A DNA stretch of 64,000 nt. It comes from Zobellella maritima. Lineage in GTDB: Bacteria > Pseudomonadota > Gammaproteobacteria > Enterobacterales > Aeromonadaceae. The stretch spans positions 310,001-374,000 of the forward strand of contig NZ_QCZE01000002.1 in the NCBI RefSeq assembly GCF_003075035.1. Direction: 5' to 3'. Positions 1-8,830 of the stretch are shown here, in pieces. Position 1 is the stretch's first letter. Each line of letters opens with the position of its first letter. Both the position numbers and the translations under genes were made by a program. Under the pieces are notes generated by a model. The model ran no database searches, was not told the origin of the DNA, and was given only the letters and a program-made list of their open reading frames with translations.

Positions 1-196
1 CTACTACAGCCTCGAAACCGTCGAAAGACAGATGCGTGTCGTCATGATCGACGGCATCAGGAGGGCAATAAGAGACACCGCACTCGGCGTTGGGCGTGCC
101 TGGATTGACCACAAAAACACGGATCCTTGTGCCTTCCGGTTGCTGCGACAAGAGCTTGCGGAAGTGACCCTGGGCGGTCTCTGAAATTGTAATCAT
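1..196 (-). CDS. nfuA: Fe-S biogenesis protein NfuA (N-terminal part, cut by window edge)
   Basis: Reading leftwards from the ATG at 194-196 the frame is open to the window edge and begins [16 protein letters not shown], followed by [20 protein letters not shown]. This is the start of the degenerate A-type N-terminal domain of NfuA, the Fe-S carrier that delivers clusters to apo-proteins under oxidative stress or iron limitation. The C-terminal NifU domain with its CxxC motif lies outside the window. The neighbours gntX and bioH are in the same arrangement as in E. coli and its relatives, which supports the call. Only about 65 residues are visible. Confidence 0.9.
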   Translation of the reverse strand, partial: MITISETAQGHFRKLLSQQPEGTRIRVFVVNPGTPNAECGVSYCPPDAVDHDDTHLSFDGFEAVV

Positions 197-266
197 TGCT
201 ATCCTCGTAAACCTGACTAAACAACTCAACTTTTATCATACTCTTGTTGCCGGTCGATGAATAGCG

Positions 267-962
267 TCAGTGTTCAAGAGTTCGGCACAATGCCCACACT
301 TCGATGACGGCTACGCCCTGCCGACGCAGCAGTCCGGTCAGTTCGTTCATGGTCGAGCCCGTGGTAATCACATCGTCGACCAAGGCGACATGACGGTAGT
401 GCACGGGGGACAGTTGAAAGGCCCGGCGCAGGTTTTGCCGTCGGCGGGTCCGGCTCAGCCTGGCTTGCGCCGGGGTGGCACGAATTCGACGCAGGCTGTG
501 GCAGTCGATGTTCACAGGTAGCCGGCTGGCCAGGCCCCGGGCTATCTCTTCCGCCTGGTTGTACCCCCTTCGCCACCGCCGCCACCAGTGCAACGGCACC
601 GGCAAGATGGCCTCCGGCAGAGGCGGGCTGATCCGTTCGGCCAGCAGTTGCCCCAACAGGCGTCCGGCCAGCCGCTGGCGTTGGTACTTGAGTCGCTGGA
701 TCAGTTGTTCGAAGGGATATTCATAATCGGCCAGCACCCGCATGCGATCCCAGGCGGGCGGGTGGCGCTGACAATGGCCACAAGTGGCGCCCGGCCGGGG
801 CAGAGGAAAGGCGCATAGTGGGCAGGGATGCTCCAGTTCAGGCAGTTCTTCCCGGCATTGGCGGCAGATCAACGGCTGTTGCCGGCAATCCTGCCGGCAG
901 AGCAGGCACTGCCCCCACCACAGGGAGCCGGATTGTGCGAAGCCGCGTAAGCGTTTTATCAT
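267..962 (-). CDS. gntX: ComF/GntX family phosphoribosyltransferase-like protein
   Basis: A 231-residue protein. The N-terminus (about residues 10-60) carries cysteine pairs CLLCRQDC, CRQC, CPLC and CGHC typical of the zinc-ribbon part of the ComF family. The C-terminal half is a type I phosphoribosyltransferase fold with the PRPP loop VALVDDVITTGSTMNEL. ComF proteins are linked to DNA uptake in competent bacteria, and GntX in E. coli to growth on DNA as nutrient; the enzymatic reaction is not established. The ATG at 962 was chosen over an upstream in-frame start because the longer version would run into the divergent bioH. It lies between nfuA and bioH as in enterics. Confidence 0.88.
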   Translation of the reverse strand: MIKRLRGFAQSGSLWWGQCLLCRQDCRQQPLICRQCREELPELEHPCPLCAFPLPRPGATCGHCQRHPPAWDRMRVLADYEYPFEQLIQRLKYQRQRLAGRLLGQLLAERISPPLPEAILPVPLHWWRRWRRGYNQAEEIARGLASRLPVNIDCHSLRRIRATPAQARLSRTRRRQNLRRAFQLSPVHYRHVALVDDVITTGSTMNELTGLLRRQGVAVIEVWALCRTLEH

Positions 963-994
963 GGGCCAGGTTTTCCGGTTTTTGTTGAGTGTAG

Positions 995-1759
995 ATGAGT
1001 TTATATATAGAGCGTCGCGGGCAGGGACCCGATCTGGTGCTGTTGCACGGCTGGGGCATGAACGGGGCTGTCTGGCATTCATTTGCCGAGTGGCTGGAGC
1101 AGGACTTTTGCCTGCATATGATCGATCTGCCCGGTTTCGGCGAAAGCCCGGCCCTGTCGGCAGATGCGAATCTGCAAGACTGGGCCCAGGCGGTGCTGGA
1201 GGTGATGCCCGAGCAGGCCAGCCTGCTGGGCTGGTCGCTGGGGGGGCTGATCGCCACCGAGCTGGCGGCGCGCCAGCCCCGGCGGGTGCGACATCTGGTG
1301 ACCCTGGCCAGCTCTCCCCGGTTTGTGGCCGAGCCGGACTGGCCCGGCATCAAGCCGGAGGTACTGGCGGAGTTTGAGCGGCAACTGGCCGACGACCACA
1401 TGCAGGTGGTCAACCGTTTTCTGGCGCTGCAGGCCATGGGCAGCGAGCATGCCCGGGAAGATATCCGCCGGCTGCGTGACAGCCTGAGCCGCAAGCCGGG
1501 CCCGGATCCCCTGGCGTTGGCTGCAGGTCTGGCGCTGCTGGGAAGTGTTGATCTGCGGGATTCGCTGACGTCACTGGAGCCGCCCCTGTTACGACTTTAC
1601 GGCCGGCTGGACGGCCTGGTGCCAAGGAAGACGGCAGCCTTGGTTGACATACTGGCGCCTGCCAGCCAGAGCCATATCGAGGCCAAGGCCTCCCATGCCC
1701 CCTTTATATCCCACCCGGAGGCCACGGCGCGTGTTATCCGGGAGTTCCTGCTGGGCTGA
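995..1759 (+). CDS. bioH: Pimeloyl-[acyl-carrier protein] methyl ester esterase BioH
   Basis: A 254-residue alpha/beta hydrolase. It shows the oxyanion-hole segment LLHGWGMNGAVW, the nucleophile elbow GWSLGG (serine near residue 80), the acid in LYGRLDGLVP and the histidine in ASHAPFISHPE, i.e. the full catalytic triad. BioH cleaves the methyl ester of pimeloyl-ACP, ending the BioC-BioH route to the pimelate moiety of biotin; it acts in the cytosol. Length and gene neighbourhood (divergent from gntX, next to nfuA) match E. coli bioH. Only 32 bp separate the two divergent start codons, so their promoters must overlap each other or the coding regions. Confidence 0.93.
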   Translation: MSLYIERRGQGPDLVLLHGWGMNGAVWHSFAEWLEQDFCLHMIDLPGFGESPALSADANLQDWAQAVLEVMPEQASLLGWSLGGLIATELAARQPRRVRHLVTLASSPRFVAEPDWPGIKPEVLAEFERQLADDHMQVVNRFLALQAMGSEHAREDIRRLRDSLSRKPGPDPLALAAGLALLGSVDLRDSLTSLEPPLLRLYGRLDGLVPRKTAALVDILAPASQSHIEAKASHAPFISHPEATARVIREFLLG

Positions 1760-1817
1760 GTTTTTTGGAGTGCCACTGATGAACAATTAAGCATGTCTGA
1801 CCGTTAAAATAAGGGAC

Positions 1818-1841
1818 CCTGACCCTGGTGAGCCGGTCAGG
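1818..1841 (+). terminator. Weak terminator-like hairpin after bioH
   Basis: A 7-bp stem (CCTGACC at 1818-1824, GGTCAGG at 1835-1841) with a 10-nt loop lies about 60 bp after the bioH stop. There is no proper T-tract, so this may be only a transcript-end hairpin. Confidence 0.3.
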
Positions 1842-1977
1842 ATGCCTTATAGCGGCATTCAACATGAATAACCGGGTCATGAGCAACAGGGTGATGCATC
1901 GATGCGTCCGGGCGGGTCAGTGAATATTGGTTGTGCAGCTGCACTATACTGGGAACGACCACAAGGAGGTGCATGCC

Positions 1978-2700
1978 ATGACTACCTTTACCCTCAAGCT
2001 CAAGCGAAAAGAATCCATCGCCGACGGTACCCTGGCGTTCTATTTCGACAGGCCGGCAGGCTTTGATTTTCAGGCCGGCCAATGTGCCCGTCTGGGTCTG
2101 ATTGATCCGCCGGAAACCGATGAGGAGGGCAACGGTCGTATCTTCTCGCTGGCAGGTGCTCCTTACGAACAGGGGCTGATGGTAGCTACCCGGGTACGGG
2201 ACAGCGCCTTCAAGCGGGTATTGAGTGCCATGGCGCCGGGTGAGGAGCTGACCCTGAAAGGACCCTATGGTTCTTATACTTTGCATAACAAGGCCGAAAC
2301 GCCGGCGGTGTTTATTACTGGCGGCATCGGTGTGACCCCGGTAAGAAGCATGATACTGCAGGCCCTGCACGACGAGGCCGGTCATCGGCTGACAGTATTT
2401 TACGCCAACCGACGACCCGAGGACGCCGCCTTTCTGGATGAACTGACCCGGGCCTGTGCAGAGCACGCCAACTGCACACTTATTGCCACCATGACCCAGA
2501 TGGATAAATCACGGCGCGACTGGCAGGGGGAAACCGGGTATATCGATCAGGCCATGCTGAGACGCTATCTGGATGATTTGTCGCGGCCTGTCTTTTATCT
2601 GGATGGTCCGCCGGCCATGGTCAAGGCCATGCGCCAGATGCTGAACGAGTCTGGAGTCGACGAGGATAATATCCGTACCGAGGAATTTGCTGGTTACTGA
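1978..2700 (+). CDS. FAD/NAD(P)-binding reductase of the ferredoxin reductase family
   Basis: A 240-residue protein with the FNR-type two-domain layout. The N-terminal FAD barrel has GRIFSLAGAPYE (the R-x-[YF]-S flavin-binding motif, near residue 60). The C-terminal NAD(P) domain has VFITGGIGVTPVRSM and ends in the usual VYLDGPPAMV-like and EEFAGY segments. There is no 2Fe-2S ferredoxin domain, so it would pass electrons between NAD(P)H and a separate partner. The ATG at 1978 is preceded by AAGGAGGT at good spacing, which rules out the longer upstream start. It lies 159 bp before the receiver-GDH gene; whether they share a transcript is unknown. The true substrate cannot be read from the sequence. 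Confidence 0.8.
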   Translation: MTTFTLKLKRKESIADGTLAFYFDRPAGFDFQAGQCARLGLIDPPETDEEGNGRIFSLAGAPYEQGLMVATRVRDSAFKRVLSAMAPGEELTLKGPYGSYTLHNKAETPAVFITGGIGVTPVRSMILQALHDEAGHRLTVFYANRRPEDAAFLDELTRACAEHANCTLIATMTQMDKSRRDWQGETGYIDQAMLRRYLDDLSRPVFYLDGPPAMVKAMRQMLNESGVDEDNIRTEEFAGY

Positions 2701-2859
2701 TCCACCGTGGATCCGCTGGTTGCCGGCCGCCATGGACGGCCCGGCCCTGGTGGTCTCCTGGGGCCTGACCTACCCTTAGCGTATATGTGCTTCAGGATTG
2801 GACGCAACTGTGATGACGGGGTTGGTGTCCTGCCGTTTTGCGCCATGAGGGCCGTTGCC

Positions 2860-4509
2860 ATGGTCGAGCTTCCCATTCATCTGCTGCTGATAGAAGACAA
2901 TCCGCTCCATAGCCGGCTGGTCCTTCAATTGCTCAAGGCCGACACCCAGCTGCAGTGCGAGGTCGAGGCGGTTGAATGCCTGGCCGATGGCCTGGATATA
3001 CTCGAGCGCGGAGACGTGGATCTGGTGTTGTTGGATTTGGTGCTGCCCGACAGCCAGGAGCTGGAAACCCTGTTGCGGGTGCGTATGGCGGCCCCGCAGG
3101 TGCCGGTGGTTATCCTCACCAGTCTCGACGACGTCAAGCTGGCCGCACGGGCGGTGGAGTCCGGCGCCTACGACTACCTGGTCAAGTCCAGTCTTAAGAG
3201 TACCGCCCTGAGTCGTTCGATTCGTTATACCCTTTCACGGGCCCGGGCCCGGGGGGGCGAGTGGGATTCCCCCATGTTCCGGCTGGCCCAGCAGCAATTT
3301 CTCAAAGCTGCCCAGTATATGGATCTGGACGATAATATCCGCCAGCGGTTGTTGTTTCCGCAGCGTACCCAGATGGTGTCTTTTCCCTTCTTCCGTGATG
3401 ACAGATCCCAGGTGGAAACCGTGTTCGGTTACCGGGTACAGCATGTACTGTCGATGGGGCCGACCAAGGGCGGGATCCGCTACCACCAGGACGTCGATCT
3501 GGGTGAGGTAGCGGCCCTGGCAATGTGGATGACCTGGAAATGCGCCCTGATGAAGCTCCCCTTCGGTGGCGCCAAGGGGGGCGTGCGGGTCGATCCGACC
3601 AGCCTCAGCAAACGGGAGCTGCAACGGCTGACCCGGCGCTATACCGCCGAAATCATCGACATCATAGGTCCGGACAAGGATATTCCGGCCCCGGACATGG
3701 GCACTGACGAGCAGGTCATGGCTTGGCTGATGGATACCTACAGTCAACAGGTCGGCCATGCGGTCCCGGCGGTGGTGACCGGCAAGCCGGTGGTACTGGG
3801 CGGATCCCTGGGGCGTAAGGAGGCAACCGGCCGCGGCCTGGTCTACCTGATCGAGGCCTCGGCGGCACATCTGGGGTTCGAGCTCGGCAAGGCGACCGCC
3901 GTGGTGCAGGGCTTCGGTAACGTCGGCAGCTATACCGCCCGTTTCCTCGCGGAGGCGGGAGCGAAGATCATCGGTGTCAGCGACGTCTCTACCGGCCTTT
4001 ATTGTCCGGAAGGACTGTCGGTGGCGGACCTGCTCGCCTATGTCGCCGAACATCGGGTGCTGGCGGGGTATCCGGGCGCCGAACCGATCAGCAATCAGGC
4101 GCTGCTGGAGCTCGATTGCGACGTGCTGGCGCTGGCGGCCCTGCAGAACCAGGTGACGGTTGAAAACGCCGGACGGATCAACTGCCGACTGTTGGCCGAA
4201 GGGGCCAACGGTCCGACCATGCTGGAGGCCGACGAGATCCTGTTCGAGCGGGGCATATTCGTGCTGCCCGACATTCTCGGTAATGCCGGCGGTGTTACCG
4301 TATCCTATTTCGAATGGGTGCAAGGTATGCAGAACCTGACCTGGACCCTGGAGGAAATCAACGGCCGCCTACAGACGATACTGCTCGATGCCTTCCAGCG
4401 TACCTTGCGTCTTGCTCAGGAGAGGAAGCTTGATATGCGTACGGCAGCCTTGATTGAGGGCGTGAAACGGGTCACCGATGCCAAGCTGTTGCGCGGAGTC
4501 TTTCCGTAA
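2860..4509 (+). CDS. Response-regulator receiver domain fused to glutamate dehydrogenase
   Basis: A 549-residue two-part protein. Residues about 6-125 are a CheY-like receiver with every key position present: acidic pair E12-D13, phosphoacceptor D59 (LLDLVLPD), T87 and K109. After a short linker, residues 139-549 form a complete Glu/Leu/Phe/Val dehydrogenase of normal bacterial size: substrate lysine K203 (GPTKGGIRYH), catalytic lysine K239 (PFGGAKGGVRVDP), D279 (PAPDMGTDEQ) and the Rossmann loop VQGFGNVGS near 350. The aspartate ending the second strand (GVSDVS) favours NAD. GDH interconverts glutamate with 2-oxoglutarate and ammonium. The ATG at 2860 was preferred because GAGG lies 9 nt upstream and because it starts just before the receiver. 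The following gene is a hybrid kinase, so phosphorylation may control the enzyme; that control is inferred. Confidence 0.9.
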   Translation: MVELPIHLLLIEDNPLHSRLVLQLLKADTQLQCEVEAVECLADGLDILERGDVDLVLLDLVLPDSQELETLLRVRMAAPQVPVVILTSLDDVKLAARAVESGAYDYLVKSSLKSTALSRSIRYTLSRARARGGEWDSPMFRLAQQQFLKAAQYMDLDDNIRQRLLFPQRTQMVSFPFFRDDRSQVETVFGYRVQHVLSMGPTKGGIRYHQDVDLGEVAALAMWMTWKCALMKLPFGGAKGGVRVDPTSLSKRELQRLTRRYTAEIIDIIGPDKDIPAPDMGTDEQVMAWLMDTYSQQVGHAVPAVVTGKPVVLGGSLGRKEATGRGLVYLIEASAAHLGFELGKATAVVQGFGNVGSYTARFLAEAGAKIIGVSDVSTGLYCPEGLSVADLLAYVAEHRVLAGYPGAEPISNQALLELDCDVLALAALQNQVTVENAGRINCRLLAEGANGPTMLEADEILFERGIFVLPDILGNAGGVTVSYFEWVQGMQNLTWTLEEINGRLQTILLDAFQRTLRLAQERKLDMRTAALIEGVKRVTDAKLLRGVFP

Positions 4510-4521
4510 CAGGGGGGAATC

Positions 4522-7500
4522 ATGCAATCGAATTCCGGCAACAACAACCGCAAACACGAACGAGCCCTGCGTGAGAGCCGGCGTCAGCTGGCCACCCTGA
4601 TGGCCAACCTCCCCGGCATGGCTTATCGCGGCCGTAACGACCGGCAATGGACCATGGAGTTTCTCAGCGAGGGCTGTCATGCCCTGACCGGATATCCCGC
4701 CGATGAGCTGATCCGTGGCCGGCCGCCGTTTGCCGAGCTGGTGCATCCGGAGGACCGGGAGGCGCTGTGGAGCCGGGTTCAGGCCGCCATCAAGGCGCGG
4801 CGCCCCTACCAATCTGAATATCGCATCCTTACGCGAGACGGAAGCGAAAAATGGGTCTGGGAACAGGGCTGCGGCGTTTTCGATGCCGATGGCGAACTGC
4901 AGGCGCTGGAAGGCTTCATCACCGATGTTACCGAACGACGCCGGGCGCAGGACGAGCTGGCCGAGCAGGCAGAGCTGACCAGGGCGGAACAGGCCCGGGC
5001 TGAGGCGGTCCACCAGCAGCTGAGCGAAGCCATCGAATCCATCTCCGAGGGCTTCACCCTTTATGATGCCGACGATCGGCTGGTCGTATTTAATTCCCGT
5101 TTCCGTGAAGATTATTCCGCCGTCCCCGATATCGTCAGGGAGGGCATGCGCTTCGAGGAGCTGATCCGGGTGCTGGTCGAGCGACAGTTGCTCGAACTCG
5201 GCGAGAAAACACCACAGCAGTGGCTAGCCTGGCGGCTGGCCCAGCGCCGCAATCCGGGTCCGTCATTTAAGATCAAACGCGCCGATGGCCTGCAGCTGAG
5301 GGTCGGTGAACGCCGCACCAGGGACGGCGGTGTGGTGGCCATCTATACCGACATCACCGAGCTGGAGCGGCAGCGCGAGCACCTCGAAGCGCAGGTACGA
5401 ATGACCGAGGAGGCCCGGCATCGGCTGACCGAGGCGATCGAGTCCATCGCCGAAGGCTTTACTCTTTATGATGCGGAAGATCGGCTGGTGCTGTTCAACA
5501 CCCGCTTCAAAGATCATTTTGTCCTGCCCGCTGACGTTGTCGAAGTCGGCATGCGTTTCGAGGACTTGCTGCGAGAGTTGGCTGCCAGGGGGCAAGTGCC
5601 GCTGGGCTATGCGTCGGGCGAGACCTGGATCGAGGAGCGCCTCGCCCGGCATCGTAACCCCAAGGGGCCTTACCAATTTACCCGCGGCGACGGCTTGTGC
5701 ATCCAGGTCAGTGAACACCGCACCGGCGATGGTGGTTATGTTTCCGTCTATTCGGACATCACCGAATTGGAGCAGCATCGTCACCACCTGGAGGAGCGGG
5801 TTGAGGCACGAACCAAGGCACTGCAGGCCAAGACCGAGGAGCTGCACCGTTCCCGGAGCGAGTTGCAGCGGGCCCGGGATCTGGCGGAGCAGGCCAGTAT
5901 CGCCAAGAGCGAATTTCTGGCCAACATGAGTCATGAGATCCGCACGCCGATGAACGGCGTGATCGGTATCGCCGAGTTGCTGGAGCGAACCGAGCTGACC
6001 GAGCAGCAGGCGGAATATGTCGCCATCATCCAGAAATCAGCCGATACCCTGCTGGCGCTGATCAACGATATCCTCGACTTCTCCAAGATAGAGGCAGGAC
6101 GACTCGAGCTGGAGACGATCGCGTTCCAGCTGCGCGACACCCTGGGTGATACCCTGCAGACCCTGGCCCTGCGTGCGCACGAGAAGGGCCTGGAGCTGGC
6201 GGTGCATATCCCTGCCGGGATACCGGACCGGCTGCTCGGCGATCCGGTGCGCCTGCGCCAGGTCGTGGTGAACCTGGTCGGCAACGCCATCAAGTTTACC
6301 GAGCGTGGGGAAATCGTGGTCGACCTGCGTCTTGCGGCCCTCGAGGAACAGGGGGTGCGCATCGCCTTCGAGGTCAGGGACACCGGCATCGGTATCCCGG
6401 AGGCGCAACGCCGGCGGATATTCGAGGCGTTTGGTCAGGCGGATACTTCCACCACCCGTCGCAGCGGTGGTACCGGGCTGGGATTGTCCATTGCCGCCCA
6501 GCTGGTGGCGATGATGGGCGGGCAGATCCGGGTCGACAGCGGACCCGGAGGGCAGGGCAGCTGCTTTTCATTCAGCGCCGATTTCGGCCTGGCGGCGGAG
6601 CGGCCCGAAGCCCCATTGCCGCCCCTCGCCTTGCACGGCCAGCGGGTGTTGGTGGTCGATGACAATCACACCAACTGCATGATCCTGGAAGAGATACTGT
6701 TGGGCTGGGGCATGCGGCCGACCCTGGTGCAGGATGGGGTGCAGGCGCTGGAGGTGCTCGACAAGGCCGGGGGCGATCCCTTCCCCCTGGCACTGCTCGA
6801 TGTGATGATGCCGGGCATGGACGGCTTTGAACTGGCCGCCCGGATCCGTGAGCGTTCGGACTTGGCCTCCCTGCAGATACTGATGCTTTCCTCTGGGGGG
6901 CATTCCGGCGATGCTTCCCTGCGCCGTCGGCTGCAGATTTCGCGCCTGCTGCTGAAGCCGGTCAAGCAGTCGGATCTGCTGGATGCCGTCGGCGATGCCC
7001 TGGGAATCGCCACCCGGGCCAGGCAGGCGGTCGTGGCCGCTGAGCACGACGAACGGCCCCGACGGCGGGTGCTGCTGGTGGAGGATGGCCTCACCAACCA
7101 GAAGGTGGCCATCGATCTGCTGAGTCAGCGAGGTCATCGGGTCGAGCTGGCCGAGAATGGGGTGGAAGCCATCGATGCGGTTCGCCGGCAGCAATTTGAT
7201 GTGGTGTTGATGGATATCCATATGCCGGTGATGGATGGTCTCGCGGCCACCCGGGCAATCCGGGAGCTGGAACGGGGCAAGGGAGAGCATGTGCCGATCA
7301 TCGCGATGACGGCGAGTGCCACCAAGGAAGATCGAGAGCGATGCCTCGCCGCCGGCATGGATGACTATGTGACCAAACCGTTTCGCGCCGCCGAGCTCTA
7401 CGATGCCGTTGAGGTCAAGGCTCCGGCGGTTACCGGCGGTGGGGGCGCACCCATGCAGGCGACCCCGGTCAGGTCGACGGCGGAGTCGGCCCACGAGCCG

Positions 7501-7881
7501 CGGCAGACTGCACCCGACGGTGATCAGCCCTGTCTCGACTGGGGCGGGGCATTACAGAACCTGGAAGGTAACAGTGCGCTGTTGGAAGAGCTGGCCAAGC
7601 TGTTCCTCGAGGAGTGCCCCAAGCTGATGCAGGCGATTGACACCACCAGTGCCGAGGGGGATGCGGTGGCGCTGCGCCGGGCGGCGCATACTCTGAAGGG
7701 CTCGGCCCAGGTCATAGGGGCGAGGGCCCTTGGGGTCGCGGCGCTGGAGCTCGAGACCCAGGCCCGCGCCGGCGACCTCGATAACCTGGACGAGGTTCGT
7801 CGGCGCTTGGCGCGGTGCCTGGCCGAGCTGGAGCCCGCGCTCAGGGCCGCCACCGGGCACAGTCGCGGCAATGGGAAATAG
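4522..7881 (+). CDS. Soluble hybrid sensor histidine kinase (PAS, 2x PAS_7-like, HisKA, HATPase, REC, REC, Hpt)
   Basis: A 1119-residue protein with no hydrophobic membrane segment, hence a cytosolic sensor. Domain order: a PAS fold (about 20-140), two PAS_7-like repeats resembling each other (about 170-285 and 295-415, both with ESI-EGFTLYDA-DRL), a coiled segment, HisKA with phosphoacceptor H471 (ANMSHEIRTPMNG), HATPase (VNLVGNAIKF, DTGIGIP, GGTGLGLSI), a first receiver (D760 in LLDVMMPGMDG), a second receiver (D898 in VLMDIHMPVMDG) and a C-terminal Hpt with H1056 (AAHTLKGSA). A whole phosphorelay is therefore in one chain. It starts 12 nt after the receiver-GDH stop with AGGGGGGAA as ribosome site, so the two are co-transcribed. 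The Hpt is the natural donor to the GDH receiver; the signal sensed is unknown. Confidence 0.93.
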   Translation: MQSNSGNNNRKHERALRESRRQLATLMANLPGMAYRGRNDRQWTMEFLSEGCHALTGYPADELIRGRPPFAELVHPEDREALWSRVQAAIKARRPYQSEYRILTRDGSEKWVWEQGCGVFDADGELQALEGFITDVTERRRAQDELAEQAELTRAEQARAEAVHQQLSEAIESISEGFTLYDADDRLVVFNSRFREDYSAVPDIVREGMRFEELIRVLVERQLLELGEKTPQQWLAWRLAQRRNPGPSFKIKRADGLQLRVGERRTRDGGVVAIYTDITELERQREHLEAQVRMTEEARHRLTEAIESIAEGFTLYDAEDRLVLFNTRFKDHFVLPADVVEVGMRFEDLLRELAARGQVPLGYASGETWIEERLARHRNPKGPYQFTRGDGLCIQVSEHRTGDGGYVSVYSDITELEQHRHHLEERVEARTKALQAKTEELHRSRSELQRARDLAEQASIAKSEFLANMSHEIRTPMNGVIGIAELLERTELTEQQAEYVAIIQKSADTLLALINDILDFSKIEAGRLELETIAFQLRDTLGDTLQTLALRAHEKGLELAVHIPAGIPDRLLGDPVRLRQVVVNLVGNAIKFTERGEIVVDLRLAALEEQGVRIAFEVRDTGIGIPEAQRRRIFEAFGQADTSTTRRSGGTGLGLSIAAQLVAMMGGQIRVDSGPGGQGSCFSFSADFGLAAERPEAPLPPLALHGQRVLVVDDNHTNCMILEEILLGWGMRPTLVQDGVQALEVLDKAGGDPFPLALLDVMMPGMDGFELAARIRERSDLASLQILMLSSGGHSGDASLRRRLQISRLLLKPVKQSDLLDAVGDALGIATRARQAVVAAEHDERPRRRVLLVEDGLTNQKVAIDLLSQRGHRVELAENGVEAIDAVRRQQFDVVLMDIHMPVMDGLAATRAIRELERGKGEHVPIIAMTASATKEDRERCLAAGMDDYVTKPFRAAELYDAVEVKAPAVTGGGGAPMQATPVRSTAESAHEPRQTAPDGDQPCLDWGGALQNLEGNSALLEELAKLFLEECPKLMQAIDTTSAEGDAVALRRAAHTLKGSAQVIGARALGVAALELETQARAGDLDNLDEVRRRLARCLAELEPALRAATGHSRGNGK

Positions 7882-7940
7882 ATCTGCGTCGGATCTGGGT
7901 GTAAAATTCGCCTTCTTTTGACGATAAACGAGACGATCCC

Positions 7941-8657
7941 ATGGGCAGAGCCTATCAAAACCGCAAAGAATCCATTGCCAAGACGGCGAACGCCAAAACC
8001 AAGGTCAACGGCAAATACGGCCGTGAAATCTATGTATGTGCCAAGGCGGGCGGCCCGGATCCGGATGGCAACCTGTCCTTGCGGGGCCTGATAGATCGTG
8101 CAAAGAGAGACCAGGTTCCTAGCCATGTTATTGAAAAAGCACTGGAAAAGGCCCGGGGCGGTGGCGGGGAGGACTATTCTCCGGCGCGCTATGAAGGCTT
8201 TGGCCCGGGCAACTGCATGGTGATTGTCGACTGTCTCAGCGACAACCCCAATCGCACCTTCGGTGATGTGCGTCAGTGCTTCACCAAGACCAAGTGCAAG
8301 ATAGGTTCGCCGGGCAGCGTCAGCCATATGTTCGATCACTGCGCCATCCTGGCCTTCAGTGGCGATGATGAAGAGGCAGTGCTTGAGGCATTGATGATGG
8401 CCGATGTGGATGTCAGCGATATCGAGTGCGAAGACGGCAAGATAACCGTGTTTGCGCCCAATACCGAGTATTTCAAGGCCAAGCAGGCGTTGATCGAAGC
8501 CTTCGAGGGCATCGACTTCGAGGTGGATGAAATCCAGTTCGTACCCCAGACCACCACTGAAATCAGCGGCGACGACGTTGCCCAGTTCGAGCGCTTCCTG
8601 GATCTGCTCAACGACCTGGATGACGTACAGAACGTCTATCACAACGCCGAGTACTGA
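7941..8657 (+). CDS. YebC/PmpR family protein, YeeN-like branch
   Basis: A 238-residue protein of the usual YebC family length. It shows [43 protein letters not shown] and GSVSHMFDH, the conserved blocks of the family, and ends in [12 protein letters not shown]. The N-terminus [15 protein letters not shown] lacks the standard YebC opening MAGHSKWANI, which places it with the YeeN paralogue rather than YebC itself. YebC proteins help ribosomes at proline stretches and were earlier described as DNA-binding regulators; the role of the YeeN branch is less clear. It follows the hybrid kinase by 59 bp and ends before a strong hairpin. Confidence 0.85.
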   Translation: MGRAYQNRKESIAKTANAKTKVNGKYGREIYVCAKAGGPDPDGNLSLRGLIDRAKRDQVPSHVIEKALEKARGGGGEDYSPARYEGFGPGNCMVIVDCLSDNPNRTFGDVRQCFTKTKCKIGSPGSVSHMFDHCAILAFSGDDEEAVLEALMMADVDVSDIECEDGKITVFAPNTEYFKAKQALIEAFEGIDFEVDEIQFVPQTTTEISGDDVAQFERFLDLLNDLDDVQNVYHNAEY

Positions 8658-8698
8658 TATCGGTCGTCAAGGGGGAGCAGGGTGCTGCCCGGCATGAA

Positions 8699-8734
8699 AC
8701 AACAGGGGACAGTCCACGGGCTGTCCCCTGTTGT
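8699..8734 (+). terminator. Hairpin terminator after the YeeN-like gene
   Basis: A perfect 14-bp stem (8699-8712 with 8721-8734) around the loop TCCACGGG. No T-run follows on the plus strand and only a short A/T bias flanks it, so it may work in both directions between this gene and the convergent LysR gene. Confidence 0.55.
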
Positions 8735-8830
8735 GTGTGCCGGTAGCATTCATAAGCTACGTCTGCCTTAACCTCCGGGTTTAAGGCGGGAGCCAGTTTC
8801 GGCATTGCACCTGTCGCCCTGTTGGGCGGG

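Noticed and set aside
267-1082. Longer start for gntX (1082)
   Set aside because: It would run 88 bp into the divergent bioH gene and adds 40 residues without family similarity.
3235-4323. Long open frame antisense to the receiver-GDH gene
   Set aside because: High-GC DNA leaves the complementary strand open; the antisense frame has no ribosome site or family features, while the sense frame is a complete known enzyme.
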